In this document: positions 32,147 through 41,507 of the stretch, in pieces
Layout: each line of letters begins with the position of its first letter
Numbering within the stretch: position 1 is the stretch's first letter
Assembly: GCA_002746975.1 (NCBI GenBank)
Contig: NVXE01000001.1
Location: 1-44,012, forward strand
Direction of reading: 5' to 3'
DNA: 44,012 nucleotides
DNA from: Bacteroidota bacterium
GTDB lineage: Bacteria; Bacteroidota; Bacteroidia; Flavobacteriales_D; Sanyastnellaceae
Notes under the pieces: model-generated
Told to the model about the DNA's origin: nothing
The model's database searches: none
The model's input: the letters and a program-made list of their open reading frames with translations, nothing else
Translations under genes and position numbers: made by a program

Positions 32147-33202
32147 ATGAACATTGGTATTACAGGAACAGGACGTTATATTCCTTCCGTTAAAATTAAA
32201 AATACAGATTTTAAGGAGCATGAATTCTTAAATGCGGATGGAACGGCTTTTAAGAATACCAATGATATTATTATTGAAAAATTTGAATCCATTACCGGTA
32301 TTGGTGAAAGGCGCTATGCTAAGAAGGGTGAAAATAATTCTGATTTGGCCTCTTTTGCTGCTGAAAAAGCTATTGAAGACGCAGGGATAGACAAAGAGAG
32401 TTTGGATTATATCATTGTTGCCCACAATTTTGGGGATGTTCCGGATGGAGAAACCCAAAGTGATATGCTACCAAGTATAGCTACCAGAGTAAAACACAAC
32501 CTCAAAATAAAAAACCCCAAATGCGTTGCCTATGACCTTATTTTTGGTTGCCCTGGATGGGTAGAAGGTGTTATACAAGCTAAAGCATTTATTAAAAGTG
32601 GCATTGCTAAAAAATGTTTGGTCATTGGTAGTGAAACACTATCTAGAGTAACCGACCCACATGATAGGGATAGCATGATTTATTCTGATGGTGCAGGGGC
32701 AACAATTATTGAAGCTGGAAGTAATGGAAATATTTTAAGCCATGCTTCGGCCACATATGCAAACGGCGAAGCATACTACCTATTTTTTGGTGGCACATAC
32801 AAGCAAAATTCCAATGAGGACACCAAGTACATTAAAATGTTTGGTAGAAAAATTTATGAATTTGCAGTAACCTATGTTCCACAAGCCATGAAAGATTGCT
32901 TAGATGAAACTGGCATATCCATTGATGACGTTAAAAAAATATTCATCCATCAGGCGAATGAAAAAATGGATGAAGCAATTGTAAAACGTTTTTATAAATT
33001 ACATAACAAAAGTGTTCCTGAAGGCATAATGCCCATGAATATCAGTACAACGGGAAATAATTCAGTCGCAACCATCCCAGTTCTTTTTGATATGGTTAGA
33101 AATGGAAAGCTAGAGAACCAAAGTGTGCAAAAGGGAGATGTTGTCATCTTTGCCAGTGTTGGCGCTGGGATGAACATCAATGCTATAGTTTACAGATATT
33201 AA
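32147..33202 (+). CDS. 3-oxoacyl-ACP synthase III-like ketosynthase
   Basis: This 351-aa thiolase-fold enzyme condenses acyl-CoA with malonyl-ACP or a related acceptor. The catalytic triad is Cys135 (DLIFGCPGWVEG), His268 (IFIHQANEKM) and Asn304 (TTGNNSVAT). MNIGITGTGRYIPS starts the protein. The active-site context FGCPGW differs from the ACAGF of housekeeping FabH, so it may use other substrates; a second FabH elsewhere in the genome would support that. The 164-nt spacer before it contains a weak hairpin with AACCAAC and GTTGGTT arms (about 32038-32062) that may end gcvP. Confidence 0.88.
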   Translation: MNIGITGTGRYIPSVKIKNTDFKEHEFLNADGTAFKNTNDIIIEKFESITGIGERRYAKKGENNSDLASFAAEKAIEDAGIDKESLDYIIVAHNFGDVPDGETQSDMLPSIATRVKHNLKIKNPKCVAYDLIFGCPGWVEGVIQAKAFIKSGIAKKCLVIGSETLSRVTDPHDRDSMIYSDGAGATIIEAGSNGNILSHASATYANGEAYYLFFGGTYKQNSNEDTKYIKMFGRKIYEFAVTYVPQAMKDCLDETGISIDDVKKIFIHQANEKMDEAIVKRFYKLHNKSVPEGIMPMNISTTGNNSVATIPVLFDMVRNGKLENQSVQKGDVVIFASVGAGMNINAIVYRY

Positions 33203-33224
33203 ATTCCTTTTCAAAATTAAAAAA

Positions 33225-33256
33225 TTGACAACGAAAGAATAGAAGGTATATCTTTG
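33225..33256 (+). promoter_or_regulatory. Promoter of the FkbM-GT2 operon
   Basis: TTG (33225-33227) and TATCTTTG (33249-33256) fit the -33 and -7 boxes with 21 nt between them. The first start codon follows at 33280. Confidence 0.5.
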
Positions 33257-33279
33257 TTCAAGAACTCATTTATTTCTTT

Positions 33280-34188
33280 ATGAAATTGCCTCAGATTACA
33301 TACAAACTAATATATCAGCAACACATAAATTACATTATAAGGAATATAAATTACCGCTTGCGTTCCATTTTTTCTAATCTTGTTCAAATCCCACCTTCAG
33401 GAAAAATTACCATCAATTCAGATTCTGGAAAATTCCAAATGCTTACCAATCAAACAAGTCATATTAGTTCGTTATTGTTCTGGAATGGCTATAAAAAGTT
33501 TGAATATTCTGAGATTTTTGAAGAGCTATCAAAAAAAGTAGACTCGTTTTTAGATATTGGATCAAACATAGGTTACTATGCTCTACTTGCCGCAAAAGCC
33601 AATCCTACAATTAAAATACTTGCTTTTGAGCCTGCATTGGGACCAAAATTTTATTTAAAAAATAATATTGAATTGAATGGTTTTGGCGACAATATTACTG
33701 CCATAGACATTGCCTTATCAAACCAAATCGGAACTATTGATTTTTATGAGGTTGAAAATCAAAAATACACCTATCTACAATACAATCTGGCTGGAGAAGG
33801 CAATACTGGGACTAAAAAAACTTCTCGGAATTTTGTAAAAAAAACGGTCAAAACAACAACTTTGGACCAGTTTGCAGATACAAACATCGTTACGGGTATT
33901 GATTTAATCAAATTAGATACAGAAGGAACAGAAATAGATATTATCAGGTCTGGCGCCAGTAGCATTAAAAAATATGAGCCCATTGTCATTTCGGAAACCT
34001 TATTCAATACTATTGAAAAAGATTTGGAGCTTTTTTTTAAGGAATTGAATTATGAAATGTACAATCATACCGAAAAAGGTTTGATAAAAGTAAATACCAT
34101 TACAAGAGTTAAAGACGATGGGATAAGAAACTGTTTTTTCGTTCCCAAATCAAAATTACACCTTATTGCTCCTTATATTAACACCTAA
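33280..34188 (+). CDS. FkbM-family methyltransferase
   Basis: This 302-aa SAM-dependent methyltransferase has VDSFLDIGSNIGYYALLAAKANPTIKILAFEPALGPKFYLKNNIELNGF (motif I and acidic loop, about 84-135), and TTTLDQFAD...GIDLIKLDTEGTEIDIIRSGASSI, the FkbM hallmark. Such enzymes O-methylate sugars or small molecules, often in surface polysaccharides. The GT2 gene follows after 5 nt, so the pair probably modifies a glycan. Confidence 0.87.
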   Translation: MKLPQITYKLIYQQHINYIIRNINYRLRSIFSNLVQIPPSGKITINSDSGKFQMLTNQTSHISSLLFWNGYKKFEYSEIFEELSKKVDSFLDIGSNIGYYALLAAKANPTIKILAFEPALGPKFYLKNNIELNGFGDNITAIDIALSNQIGTIDFYEVENQKYTYLQYNLAGEGNTGTKKTSRNFVKKTVKTTTLDQFADTNIVTGIDLIKLDTEGTEIDIIRSGASSIKKYEPIVISETLFNTIEKDLELFFKELNYEMYNHTEKGLIKVNTITRVKDDGIRNCFFVPKSKLHLIAPYINT

Positions 34189-34193
34189 ATAGC

Positions 34194-35042
34194 TTGAAAC
34201 TAAGCATTATCATTCCTGCACATAATGAACAGACAAATCTAAAAGAATGTCTAGACTCTTTTGTGGCGCAAAATATAAGACCAGATGAACTCATTGTTGT
34301 GGATGACAATTCTAGCGATAATACCTTTACGATTGCATCTGAATATGCAAAAAAACATAGGTGGATAAAAGTCCTTCAGAATACTTCAACTGATGAGCAC
34401 ATTCCAGGTAAAAAAATAGTAGACACCTTTAATATTGGTTTAAAACATGCATCAGATTATAATATCATTGGAAAGTTTGATGCAGACATTATTCTTCCTC
34501 CCAATTATTTTGAAACGATGTTGAACCATTTTAAAAGCAATTGGAAGTTAGGTATGTGCTCTGGTCTATTGTACATAAAAAAAGAAAACAACTGGGTCTA
34601 TGAAAACATTGCTGATAAAAACCATATTCGCGGTCCCATTAAACTATACCTTAAAGCTTGTTTTAATAAAATTGATGGATTGAGACCGGCAGTGGGATGG
34701 GATACCGTAGATATTCTTTTAGCAAAATATCACAACTTTGAAACCTTCACCGATATATCTTTACATGTAAAACACTTGCGACCCACCGGGCAATCTTATT
34801 CCTCCATGAATAAATATGTAAAAGGAGAGGCTTTCTACAAAATGCGATATGGCTTTGTACTATCCAAAATAGCAGCTTTTAAAATGGCATGGCAAGCAAA
34901 AAATCCAATGCTTTACCTCAACACCATCCTAGGGTATGTCTTGGCAGTTATGAACAAGCTTCCTCGATTTGTCACCAAGGAAGAGGGGCACTTTATTAGA
35001 AAATATCGTTGGGAAGGGATTAAAAAAAAATTATTCCGCTAA
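34194..35042 (+). CDS. Family 2 glycosyltransferase (TTG start)
   Basis: This 282-aa GT2 enzyme starts at TTG 34194: MKLSIIIPAHNEQTNLKECLDSFVAQNIRPDELIVVDDNSSD is the intact GT-A nucleotide-binding start, so no upstream extension is needed. The metal motif is in IIGKFDADIILPPNYF (DAD). The hydrophobic segment AWQAKNPMLYLNTILGYVLAVM near the C-terminus may associate with the membrane. It is 5 nt after the FkbM gene. Its last 12 nt overlap the end of the convergent phosphatase gene. Confidence 0.87.
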   Translation: MKLSIIIPAHNEQTNLKECLDSFVAQNIRPDELIVVDDNSSDNTFTIASEYAKKHRWIKVLQNTSTDEHIPGKKIVDTFNIGLKHASDYNIIGKFDADIILPPNYFETMLNHFKSNWKLGMCSGLLYIKKENNWVYENIADKNHIRGPIKLYLKACFNKIDGLRPAVGWDTVDILLAKYHNFETFTDISLHVKHLRPTGQSYSSMNKYVKGEAFYKMRYGFVLSKIAAFKMAWQAKNPMLYLNTILGYVLAVMNKLPRFVTKEEGHFIRKYRWEGIKKKLFR

Positions 35043-36719
35043 AACCTCAACAATAGGCGTCCCCGTAGTTCCATTTGGAAAGGAAATTCCCAATAAAACA
35101 GCTATGGTAGGGGCAATATCTGGGATTTCAGTTCTAACCGCTGTACTCCCCTTCTTTATTCCTTTTCCAAAAAACAACAAAGGTACATGAGTATCATAAA
35201 TCTGCGCAGAACCATGTGTAGAACCTGTTCTAGAATAACTTATATGCCCTGGCTTAACAACTATTAAAACATCACCAGAACGTTTTTGATTGTATCCATT
35301 TTGCAAAATATAGGGAATACCTTTTGTGTATTGATTTTGCCACATTTGCTGTGCTGTATAGACTCTATCCACATGGGAGTACCTCAATAATTCTTTGGCC
35401 AAGGCTTCCTGCACTTGTTGGAGATTTAAATCTAAATTATTGATTATTTTATGGTCCAAATATAATTGCCCACTAGACATGTTTTTCACAATATCTGTGG
35501 TCCCATAGGTATATTTTAAAAATTCAGCAAACTCAATTTTTACATCATCCAGCTCCAAATAACCAGCCGGTATTTTATTTGCCTTTAAATACGCAGGAAC
35601 ATGAATTGCACCATGATCAGCCGTTAAAAACACCGTAAACTCCCCTACTCCCACTTGAGCATCCAAAGCATTAAAAAAACGTTCCAAATCTCTATCCAAA
35701 CGCAGGTAAGCATCCTGAACCTCTTTTGAGTTCACGCCATATTTATGACCCACATAATCCGTACTGGAAAAGCTTACCGCCAAAAAATCCGTAATGGCAT
35801 CCATTCCAAGATTTTCGTATTTTAATGCCGCTAAAGCAAAATCTGTGGTAATGCTATTCCCATAAGACGTTGCCTTTAGTAGTTCGTATCCTCCATTGGC
35901 ATCCCATAAGCTTGGTAAATCATGCGGAAAAGTAGGTGCAATCTCTTCATCAAACAAACCTTCATAAACATTATCATCAGGACCACTTTCCACGAATGTA
36001 TGTATATCCTTATATGTTGTCCAAGGCTTTTTATACCCATCAACACTCCTATTGGCATTAAAATCATTGACCCATTGTGGCAAATCATTCATATAATAAG
36101 AACTGGTAATCCAATTGCCTTCATCATTACCATAAAACCAATAAGCAGCATTTGCGGTGTGCCCTCCTGGCAATACAGCTCCCCTATCTTTTAGTGCAAT
36201 TGCAATAGTTTTTCCTCGCATTTGGGTATGCAGCCTTAGCTGATCGGTTATTGTGGTAACAGTCATTCTATGTGGAGACATTTTTCCGGCATCAGTAGCT
36301 GTCCCAACTGATGTATAATTATCATCAGATGCACAATACACATTTTCATCTATTTCCTTGTCATACCAATTATTACCAATAATACCATGCGTGGATGGCG
36401 TTGTTCCCGTATAGACCGATGTATGACCAGGACCCGTACTTGTTGGAGCATAATTAAAATGATTGTTTTTACAATTGAACCCTTCTTCTACCAATCGCTT
36501 AAAGCCACCTTCTCCATAATGATTCCAGAATCGGGTAAGGTAATCATACCTCATTTGGTCCACTACAATGCCTACAACTAGTTTTGGCGGATTATTAAAT
36601 GTAGGAGTATTTTCAATTAAGCGCTTATTCTTCCCTTTTCTTTGGGCGGATAGTTCGCTAATTGAAAAACCAAATATAAAAGCTAATGCAAGTAAAAGAA
36701 GTTTGTGTTTTGTCATCAT
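35031..36719 (-). CDS. PafA-type alkaline phosphatase
   Basis: This 562-aa exported phosphatase of the alkaline phosphatase superfamily is on the minus strand, with signal peptide 1-25 ending ELSAQ. LVVGIVVDQMRYDYLTRF holds metal Asp54. YAPTSTGPGHTSVYTG holds the catalytic Thr, and GIIGNNWYD the Asn. IALKDRGAVLPGGH has the K-x-R pair that marks PafA monoesterases rather than diesterases. FLTADHGAIHVP supplies later Asp and His, and STHGSAQIYDTHVPLLFFG the last His. It frees phosphate from organic phosphate in the periplasm. Confidence 0.9.
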   Translation of the reverse strand: MMTKHKLLLLALAFIFGFSISELSAQRKGKNKRLIENTPTFNNPPKLVVGIVVDQMRYDYLTRFWNHYGEGGFKRLVEEGFNCKNNHFNYAPTSTGPGHTSVYTGTTPSTHGIIGNNWYDKEIDENVYCASDDNYTSVGTATDAGKMSPHRMTVTTITDQLRLHTQMRGKTIAIALKDRGAVLPGGHTANAAYWFYGNDEGNWITSSYYMNDLPQWVNDFNANRSVDGYKKPWTTYKDIHTFVESGPDDNVYEGLFDEEIAPTFPHDLPSLWDANGGYELLKATSYGNSITTDFALAALKYENLGMDAITDFLAVSFSSTDYVGHKYGVNSKEVQDAYLRLDRDLERFFNALDAQVGVGEFTVFLTADHGAIHVPAYLKANKIPAGYLELDDVKIEFAEFLKYTYGTTDIVKNMSSGQLYLDHKIINNLDLNLQQVQEALAKELLRYSHVDRVYTAQQMWQNQYTKGIPYILQNGYNQKRSGDVLIVVKPGHISYSRTGSTHGSAQIYDTHVPLLFFGKGIKKGSTAVRTEIPDIAPTIAVLLGISFPNGTTGTPIVEVLAE

Positions 36720-36827
36720 GAATTCTTAAAAAAGTAAAATTAGAAAAATAAAGCTTTAAAAAAATAAATGAAGGTTAAATACCACTCAATATTGTTATTT
36801 TTACATGAAGAAGTATATTTTTAGCGC

Positions 36828-37565
36828 ATGAACTATATAGCATCTATTGGTAGCTATTTTATTATGATTTGGGAGGTTTTTAAAAAACCGACAAAATGGA
36901 GAATCATGAAAACCTTGATTCTAAAAGAGATAGATGAGCTCATATATGGCTCTTTAGGCATCATTATTTTTATTTCCTTCTTCATCGGAGGGGTTGTGGC
37001 AATACAGACAGCTCTCAATATGACAAACCCTTTAATTCCCGAAAATTTAATTGGATTTGCCACAAGACAATCTGTAATTCTAGAATTTGCTCCCACTTTT
37101 TGTTCTATAATAATGGCCGGAAAAGTAGGCTCCTACATTACTTCTAGCATTGGAACAATGAGAGTTACAGAACAAATTGATGCTTTGGAAGTAATGGGCG
37201 TCAATTCCTTAAACTATTTGGTTTTCCCCAAAATGATTGCAATGTTTTTCTATCCATTTGCAATTGCAATAGCAATGTTTGTTGGCGTATTAGGTGGCTG
37301 GATTGCCAGCTCCTTTGGGGGTTTTAGCTCTAGTGCAGCTTTTATAGAGGGAATACAATTGGATTTCACTCCCTACCATATCACATACTCTTTTATTAAG
37401 ACCATAATCTTTGCTTTTGTAATTGCGACCATACCCTCATTTCACGGATATTTCATGAAAGGTGGTGCTCTAGAGGTAGGTAAGGCGAGTACCACTGCCT
37501 TTGTGTGGACTAGCGTGGTCATTATTGTCTTAAACTATATACTCACTCAACTTCTACTAGGCTAA
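36828..37565 (+). CDS. MlaE-type lipid ABC transporter permease
   Basis: This 245-aa inner-membrane permease has about five helices. It has MlaE family segments FFIGGVVAIQTALNM, RQSVILEFAPTFCSIIMAGKVGSYITSSIGTMRVTEQIDALEVMGVNSLNYLVFPKMIAM and GGALEVGKASTTAFVWTSVVIIVLNYILTQLLL. It would move phospholipid between inner and outer membrane with an ATPase and an MCE protein. It overlaps the ATPase gene by one base (TAATG). Confidence 0.92.
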   Translation: MNYIASIGSYFIMIWEVFKKPTKWRIMKTLILKEIDELIYGSLGIIIFISFFIGGVVAIQTALNMTNPLIPENLIGFATRQSVILEFAPTFCSIIMAGKVGSYITSSIGTMRVTEQIDALEVMGVNSLNYLVFPKMIAMFFYPFAIAIAMFVGVLGGWIASSFGGFSSSAAFIEGIQLDFTPYHITYSFIKTIIFAFVIATIPSFHGYFMKGGALEVGKASTTAFVWTSVVIIVLNYILTQLLLG

Positions 37566-38332
37566 TGATTAAAGTGGACAACATACATAAGACCTTTGGG
37601 GATGCGCATGTTTTGAAAGGCATAAGTGCATGTTTTGACAAAGGAAAAACAAATCTCATTATTGGGCAAAGTGGCTCTGGAAAAACGGTATTTTTAAAAT
37701 GTCTGTTAGGTCTTTTTACTCCAGAAGAGGGCAGTATAGTATATGATGGTCAAGACTATTCTGAACTTACCAATAATGAAAAAAGATATTTAAGACAAGA
37801 TATGGGTATGGTGTTCCAAGGAAGTGCCTTATTTGACTCCATGACTGTTCAGGGCAATATAATGTTCCCTTTGGAGATGTTTACGAAACAATCTGTGTCC
37901 GAAATGCAGGACCGAGTAGATTTTGTTCTTAAAAGGGTAAATCTTATTGATGCACACCATAAATTTCCCTCTGAAATTTCTGGAGGAATGCAAAAAAGAG
38001 TAGCCATTGCACGCGCCATTGTAATGAATCCAAAATATTTATTCTGTGATGAGCCCAATTCTGGATTAGATCCCAAAACGGCCATCCTTATTGATAATCT
38101 TATTCAAGAGATTACCAAAGAATATAATATTACCACAGTAATAAATACACATGACATGAACTCTGTTATGGAAATTGGTGAAAAAATTATTTTTCTAAAA
38201 GACGGATTAAAAGAGTGGGAAGGCACCAAAAATGAAATCTTTAAAACAGATAATGATGCCATAACCAATTTTGTATATTCTTCTGAACTTTTTAAAAAAG
38301 TAAGGCAAATGTATATTGAAGAAAGAAACTAA
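37565..38332 (+). CDS. MlaF-type lipid ABC transporter ATPase
   Basis: This 255-aa ATPase partners the MlaE-type permease. Walker A is GQSGSGKT (34-41), the signature ISGGMQKR, Walker B YLFCDEPNSGLDP, and the switch His THDMNSVME. It energises retrograde phospholipid transport. An MCE-domain (MlaD) gene does not follow here, since the next gene is on the other strand, so it must lie elsewhere. Confidence 0.93.
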   Translation: MIKVDNIHKTFGDAHVLKGISACFDKGKTNLIIGQSGSGKTVFLKCLLGLFTPEEGSIVYDGQDYSELTNNEKRYLRQDMGMVFQGSALFDSMTVQGNIMFPLEMFTKQSVSEMQDRVDFVLKRVNLIDAHHKFPSEISGGMQKRVAIARAIVMNPKYLFCDEPNSGLDPKTAILIDNLIQEITKEYNITTVINTHDMNSVMEIGEKIIFLKDGLKEWEGTKNEIFKTDNDAITNFVYSSELFKKVRQMYIEERN

Positions 38333-38435
38333 ATTTCAACCTTATAAATCCTTTTTTTTGATATTATTTGACTTGAATTGTACTACCCTGAATCAATGAG
38401 GAATCATTATTTTTATTTAACTCTTCATTCCTATA

Positions 38436-39515
38436 TTAACCATAATGCGCTCCAAATTTATCTTTTACTTTGCCGAGCACTTTTTTAATGTCTTGTTCTT
38501 TAGACTTGGGGTATATTAATAACACTTCTTCTTTGTCCACAATAATATAATCGTTCAATCCATCAACAACAACAACTTTTCCTTTAGAGGACCTTATCAT
38601 ATTACCTTGGGCATCTTCACTAAGTACTTGAGCGTTTACTACTGCATTATTGTTCTGGTCCTTATCCAATTTATCATATAAAGAGCCCCAAGTTCCCAAA
38701 TCGTTCCAGTCAAAAGTTGCCGGTAAAACATAGATAGATTTGGACTGTTCCAAGATAGCATAATCTATGGATATATCTGCTGCCTTTTCATAGTTCTCAT
38801 TTATAAAAGACTGTTCTTCAGAAGTATTATAACTAGAGATGCCACTTTCAAACAGCTTAAACTGTTCTGGCTGATACTTTTTAAATGCATTTACAATAGT
38901 ATTTGCTCCCCACATAAAAATTCCTGCATTCCATAGAAAATTGCCTTGATTAAGAAAGTCTTTTGCTGTTTCATAATCTGGTTTCTCTCTAAACTGACTT
39001 ACTTTTTTTAGCGCAACACTGCTTCCTTTCTCAAACTCTATATACCCAAAACCTGTATTTGGAAAGCTTGGCTTTATACCTAGTGTACATAGCACTTCTT
39101 CCTTCTCACATTTATCAAAACATGTTTTTACATCCTTGGCAAAAGCTTCTTCATCTTCAATCCAATGATCGCTAGGAGCAACAATCATCACCGCATTTGG
39201 GTTTTCTTTTTGAATTTTTAATGCAGCATATAAAATACAGGGTGCTGTATTACGCATGGCAGGCTCCAAGACTACCTGTTTTTGTTTAACCATTGGCAAT
39301 TGTTCCAGCACCAAATCATTGTAGCGCTCATTGGTTAGAATTAAAATATTCTCGGCCGGAACAAATTTATTGAGCCTTTTAAATGTTTTTTGAATTAAAG
39401 TATCACCAGTTCCCAACATATCATGAAATTGTTTGGGATAGGATGACGTACTTATAGGCCAAAATCTTGAGCCTACACCACCTGCCATTAAAACTGCATA
39501 ATAATTATTGTTCAT
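38436..39515 (-). CDS. Mannose-1-phosphate guanylyltransferase
   Basis: This 359-aa enzyme makes GDP-mannose from mannose-1-phosphate and GTP. The start YYAVLMAGGVGSRFWPISTSSYPKQF is the nucleotidyltransferase signature. APSDHWIEDEEAF, GFGYIEF, FREKPDYETA, FLWNAGIFMW and FDWNDLGTWGSLY are conserved. The phosphomannose isomerase domain of the longer ManC proteins is absent. It is last in the minus-strand run, separated from the SprT-like gene by 58 nt. GDP-mannose feeds capsule and LPS sugars. Confidence 0.92.
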   Translation of the reverse strand: MNNNYYAVLMAGGVGSRFWPISTSSYPKQFHDMLGTGDTLIQKTFKRLNKFVPAENILILTNERYNDLVLEQLPMVKQKQVVLEPAMRNTAPCILYAALKIQKENPNAVMIVAPSDHWIEDEEAFAKDVKTCFDKCEKEEVLCTLGIKPSFPNTGFGYIEFEKGSSVALKKVSQFREKPDYETAKDFLNQGNFLWNAGIFMWGANTIVNAFKKYQPEQFKLFESGISSYNTSEEQSFINENYEKAADISIDYAILEQSKSIYVLPATFDWNDLGTWGSLYDKLDKDQNNNAVVNAQVLSEDAQGNMIRSSKGKVVVVDGLNDYIIVDKEEVLLIYPKSKEQDIKKVLGKVKDKFGAHYG

Positions 39516-39573
39516 GTGTTGCTTTTATTATTTAAGACCCTCTGCAGCTCCAAAGCATTTGACCAGATATTAT

Positions 39574-40176
39574 TTAATCTTTAATTAATTCTACTTCTGC
39601 ATTTGGCTGAAACAAATATAGTTTTCCCGTAGCCATTTCTACACACTCATACCTCTTAATTCTTTTATTCCCCTTTTTGAACAATTTTCCATTATATAAG
39701 CGAAAAACACTCCCTATTGGCAATTCAAAAATATATGAACTTTCTTTATCTTGTTTATCATATGCCTTTAATGCAATGGACAAATTTGCATCTGTACTAC
39801 TACTTGCTTTTGGGTTTTTAAAATGATTTGCCAAAACAGGCAACAATTTAGATGGAAAGATCTCTGGCCTAATAAAAGGCAACATTAAATATTGAAAAGT
39901 ATGCTTCCATTCCAGTCCATGAGGTTTAATTCGCCTTCCATACTTTTCAAAAGCTACTAAATGTGCTATTTCATGTATTAAAGTAATGAGAAAACTATAC
40001 TTATTAGAGCCTGTATTTACAGTTATTTGATGCGTCCCATTGGGCATTCTCCTATAATCTCCATGTCTGGTGACTCGTTGATTTACGATTTTAAGATGAA
40101 CCTCATACTTTTCAATAAGTTCCATACAGGATAAAACTGCACGTTCTGGAATATAGTTTTTTAGCGTTTCTATCAT
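39574..40176 (-). CDS. SprT-like zinc metalloprotease
   Basis: This 200-aa protein has the zinc motif H68-E-I-A-H72 in SFLITLIHEIAHLVAFEKYGRRIKPHGLEWKHTF. A third His follows in the family position. The C-terminal part is a small beta domain (IFELPIGSVFRLYNGKLFKKGNKRIKRYECVEM). SprT/Spartan relatives degrade DNA-protein crosslinks, but many bacterial members are uncharacterised. It overlaps the HAD gene by 4 nt. Confidence 0.86.
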   Translation of the reverse strand: MIETLKNYIPERAVLSCMELIEKYEVHLKIVNQRVTRHGDYRRMPNGTHQITVNTGSNKYSFLITLIHEIAHLVAFEKYGRRIKPHGLEWKHTFQYLMLPFIRPEIFPSKLLPVLANHFKNPKASSSTDANLSIALKAYDKQDKESSYIFELPIGSVFRLYNGKLFKKGNKRIKRYECVEMATGKLYLFQPNAEVELIKD

Positions 40177-40817
40177 GATAACTTTATCATTGATAATAGC
40201 TCATCCATATGATAAAACTGTTTAGTTGCTGTCTTAGCAAAATTTTCATCTTCATTGTGCATTGCAAATCCAAAAACATCAAAGCCTCCATTTTTAGCAG
40301 CTGTTACCCCTATAACTGAATCCTCTATTACGAGACATTCATCAGGCAAAAAACCCATTGTAGTTGCAGCATGCAAAAATATCGCAGGGCTTGGTTTCCA
40401 CTTTCCGATGTCATAGCAACTAAAAATATTGTTGTTAAAAAAGTCAATAAGCCCTGTGATTTCAAGATTCCATTTTATTTTTTCCTTAGGCCCACTGGAA
40501 GCAACACAAAATGGAATTTCTAATTTTTGAAGTACCTCCTTAATTCCATCTACTGGCTTTAATCCCATCTTAAAGACATCAAAAGTTCTTTTTCGATATT
40601 CCTTTTCAAAACTTTCAGGCAGTGTTTTTTGTATAATAGTTTCTACTTGTGAAATACAATCCTTTAAAAAGCTTCCTTTAAAATTTTCCATTGCATAAGC
40701 AATATCAATATTTGCTCCATGCTCATTTGCCATATCCACCATAACCTGATTTCCAAGAGTTTCGCTATCAACCAAAACTCCATCACAATCAAAAATGATA
40801 CACTTGTATTTCTTCAT
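40173..40817 (-). CDS. HAD-superfamily phosphatase (beta-phosphoglucomutase-like)
   Basis: This 214-aa hydrolase has IIFDCDGVLVDSE (nucleophile Asp10 and acid Asp12), VASSGPKEKIKW (motif II), GKWKPSPAIFLHAATTMGF (Lys motif III) and CLVIEDSVIGVTAAKNGG (motif IV). It has the helical cap typical of sugar-phosphate phosphatases or beta-phosphoglucomutases. The substrate is undetermined. It lies in the minus-strand operon between the SDR gene (6 nt) and the SprT-like gene (4-nt overlap). Confidence 0.88.
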   Translation of the reverse strand: MKKYKCIIFDCDGVLVDSETLGNQVMVDMANEHGANIDIAYAMENFKGSFLKDCISQVETIIQKTLPESFEKEYRKRTFDVFKMGLKPVDGIKEVLQKLEIPFCVASSGPKEKIKWNLEITGLIDFFNNNIFSCYDIGKWKPSPAIFLHAATTMGFLPDECLVIEDSVIGVTAAKNGGFDVFGFAMHNEDENFAKTATKQFYHMDELLSMIKLS

Positions 40818-40823
40818 AAAAAT

Positions 40824-41507
40824 TTATGGTGTACTACTACTTACTTCTAGCATCTTTCCATTGTAAAACTTATTTCCTGTCAAAGCAAAGTCCATGATAT
40901 AATTGGCCATTTCCAATGCTGTCGTAGGCGCTTGGTATCCAGGGAAAGCCTCCTCCAGCATCTCCGTTTGTACTGCTCCCAATGCCAACACATTAAATGA
41001 CGGTCCGGTGCTTTTATATTCTTCCGCCAATAACTCTGTCAACGTAATCAAAGCTCCTTTACTAGAACTATAGGCTGATAGACCAGAAAATTTTAAACTG
41101 CCCTGAACGCCGCCCATCGAGCTTATATTGACCACATGTCCGTGCTCTCCCATTTTTGGAAGCACTCTTTTTGTTATTTCCGCCACTCCAAATACATTAA
41201 CCTTATAAACGTCAAGAAAATCTTCTATGGAGGTTTCAGCAAATGGCTTGCTCAGCAATTTTCCAGCATTATTTATTAAAATATCCACAACAGGCATAAA
41301 CGTATCTAAAAAATCATCTAATTTTTCCAAATCTTCTGAATTCGATAAATCAAAAGGAAAGCTAACTATATTCTGATGTTTTAGTTTTTTTACTGGCACA
41401 TCGTTTCTTGACAAAGCCAATACTTTATGACCGTCATCCGCAAAAAGTTTTGCAAGTTGAAACCCAATACCTCTACTTGTTCCTGTTATAATAACATTTG
41501 CCATCAA
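40824..41507 (-). CDS. Short-chain dehydrogenase/reductase
   Basis: This 227-aa SDR has the cofactor motif TGTSRGIGFQLAKLF (TGxxxGIG, about residues 8-22), and NNAG in DILINNAGKLL. HVVNISSMGGVQGS and LSAYSSSKGALITLTELLAEEY supply catalytic Ser, Tyr and Lys. The substrate is unknown. The start overlaps the M28 peptidase stop by 4 nt (ATGA), so it is translationally coupled. Confidence 0.88.
   Translation of the reverse strand: MMANVIITGTSRGIGFQLAKLFADDGHKVLALSRNDVPVKKLKHQNIVSFPFDLSNSEDLEKLDDFLDTFMPVVDILINNAGKLLSKPFAETSIEDFLDVYKVNVFGVAEITKRVLPKMGEHGHVVNISSMGGVQGSLKFSGLSAYSSSKGALITLTELLAEEYKSTGPSFNVLALGAVQTEMLEEAFPGYQAPTTALEMANYIMDFALTGNKFYNGKMLEVSSSTP

Noticed and set aside
38386..38416. Terminator between MlaF and the guanylyltransferase
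   Set aside because: AATGA/TCATT with a T-rich tail gives only a 5-bp AT-rich stem; too weak to support.
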